From positions 1 through 11,399 of the forward strand of contig JAUYGE010000095.1 of NCBI GenBank assembly GCA_030690705.1: a stretch of DNA of 11,399 nucleotides. The letters are read 5' to 3'. Positions within the stretch are counted from its first letter, which is position 1. Every line of letters begins with the position of its first letter. Origin of the DNA: Dehalococcoidia bacterium (GTDB taxonomy: Bacteria; Chloroflexota; Dehalococcoidia; JAENJB01). A program made the position numbers and the translations under genes. The notes under the pieces are model-generated. The model was not told where the DNA came from. It was given only the letters and a program-made list of their open reading frames with translations, and searched no databases. This document shows positions 11,143-11,399 of the stretch, in pieces.

Positions 11143-11399
11143 TTGAAGCTAAATTATAGTTTTTGCCGGACGTTATGTCTACTTTTGGCGTTAAATTGGC
11201 GTTATTTTTTTGAAATACCCCATTTTTACCTGCGGGTAATACTTCGTCCAGTAACGCCATAGCATCGCTTTGCATCCCCTCAATTATATGGGAATAACAG
11301 TCCATCGTAAAGGCGACCGAGCTGTGTCCCAGCGCCTCGCTGATCACCTTGGGCTTTGCCCCTCGTAACAGCATAAGAGAAGCGAAGGTATGTCTCAGG
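11105..11399 (-). CDS. Tyrosine recombinase/integrase, C-terminal part (runs off right edge)
   Basis: The frame is open to the window's right edge. It reads LRHTFASLMLLRGAKPKV, then LGHSS, then DCYSHI. These are box II of tyrosine recombinases: the HxxR arginine (R of LRHT; its His is just beyond the edge), the GH histidine, and the Tyr nucleophile in DCYSH. Such enzymes integrate and excise phages and genomic islands, typically at tRNA genes. After the nucleophile come about 45 extra residues. The last ten or so (CSSVDRAAAF) are simply the 5' half of the tRNA-Arg translated, and the stop codon TAA (11107-11105) is formed by the anticodon loop. The upstream catalytic domain and the arm-binding domain are out of view. 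The tail beyond DEVLPAG probably reflects att-site DNA more than selected protein. Confidence 0.9.
   Translation of the reverse strand, partial: LRHTFASLMLLRGAKPKVISEALGHSSVAFTMDCYSHIIEGMQSDAMALLDEVLPAGKNGVFQKNNANLTPKVDITSGKNYNLASSPCSSVDRAAAF
11153..11181 (-). promoter_or_regulatory. Sigma-70 promoter of tRNA-Arg, inside the integrase gene
   Basis: On the minus strand TAGACA (11181-11176, 5/6) is followed after 17 bases by a perfect TATAAT (11158-11153). Ten bases separate the -10 box from the first tRNA base, placing the start site about four bases before the mature 5' end. The whole promoter lies within the last 25 or so codons of the integrase frame. Confidence 0.7.
11185..11204. repeat. 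Direct repeat TTGGCGTTA x2, possible integrase arm site
   Basis: TTGGCGTTA occurs at 11185-11193 and again at 11196-11204, a period of 11 bases (about one helical turn). It lies about 45-60 bases from the tRNA 5' end, between the integrase catalytic region and the presumed crossover. Short direct repeats in this position are typical arm-type binding sites of tyrosine integrases. This is a motif-and-position inference. Confidence 0.4.

Overview
The window reads as bacterial chromosome of moderately high GC, probably from a metagenome-assembled or little-studied genome. The gene content (YbhF-type exporter, RlmN, YajQ, tyrosine integrase) fits many phyla. The style of the integrase C-terminus and of the dispersed repeat at 3404-3531 makes me think of Chloroflexota/Dehalococcoidia, but that is a weak inference.

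Layout from left to right. (1) 1-3387, minus strand: an ABC-2 drug/solute exporter operon read right to left. It has a HlyD-type membrane fusion protein (broken by a frameshift as given), a double ATPase fused in one chain, and the first permease, which runs off the left edge. This is the gene order of YbhG-YbhF-YbhS/R systems. A candidate promoter lies at 3559-3588, and a structured inverted-repeat element of about 128 bp (MITE-like) sits in the operon leader. (2) 3873-8714, minus strand: one 1613-residue, alanine-rich, proline-poor, cysteine-free helical repeat protein of unknown function. It contains eight copies of a module anchored on an F-D-(K/R/G/S)-A motif. It has its own candidate promoter at 8831-8859. 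(3) 8883-8921: a 39-bp copy of the 3' half of a tRNA gene. (4) 8993-10084, minus strand: rlmN. (5) 10432-10923, plus strand: a yajQ-family gene, divergent from rlmN. (6) 10979-11007: a hairpin whose sequence includes an inverted copy of the same tRNA-derived core. (7) 11067-11142, minus strand: an intact tRNA-Arg(UCU) with encoded CCA. (8) 11105 to the right edge, minus strand: the C-terminus of a tyrosine recombinase whose reading frame runs into the tRNA gene and stops at its anticodon loop.

Two things stand out. The first is the giant repeat protein, which I cannot assign to a function. The second is the right end. An integrase overlaps a tRNA gene and appears to carry that tRNA's promoter. 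Copies of the same tRNA core occur in direct orientation (2185 bp away) and in inverted orientation, bracketing rlmN and yajQ. This looks like a site of past or present site-specific recombination, although the bracketed genes are housekeeping genes and the mobile element itself lies mostly outside the window.
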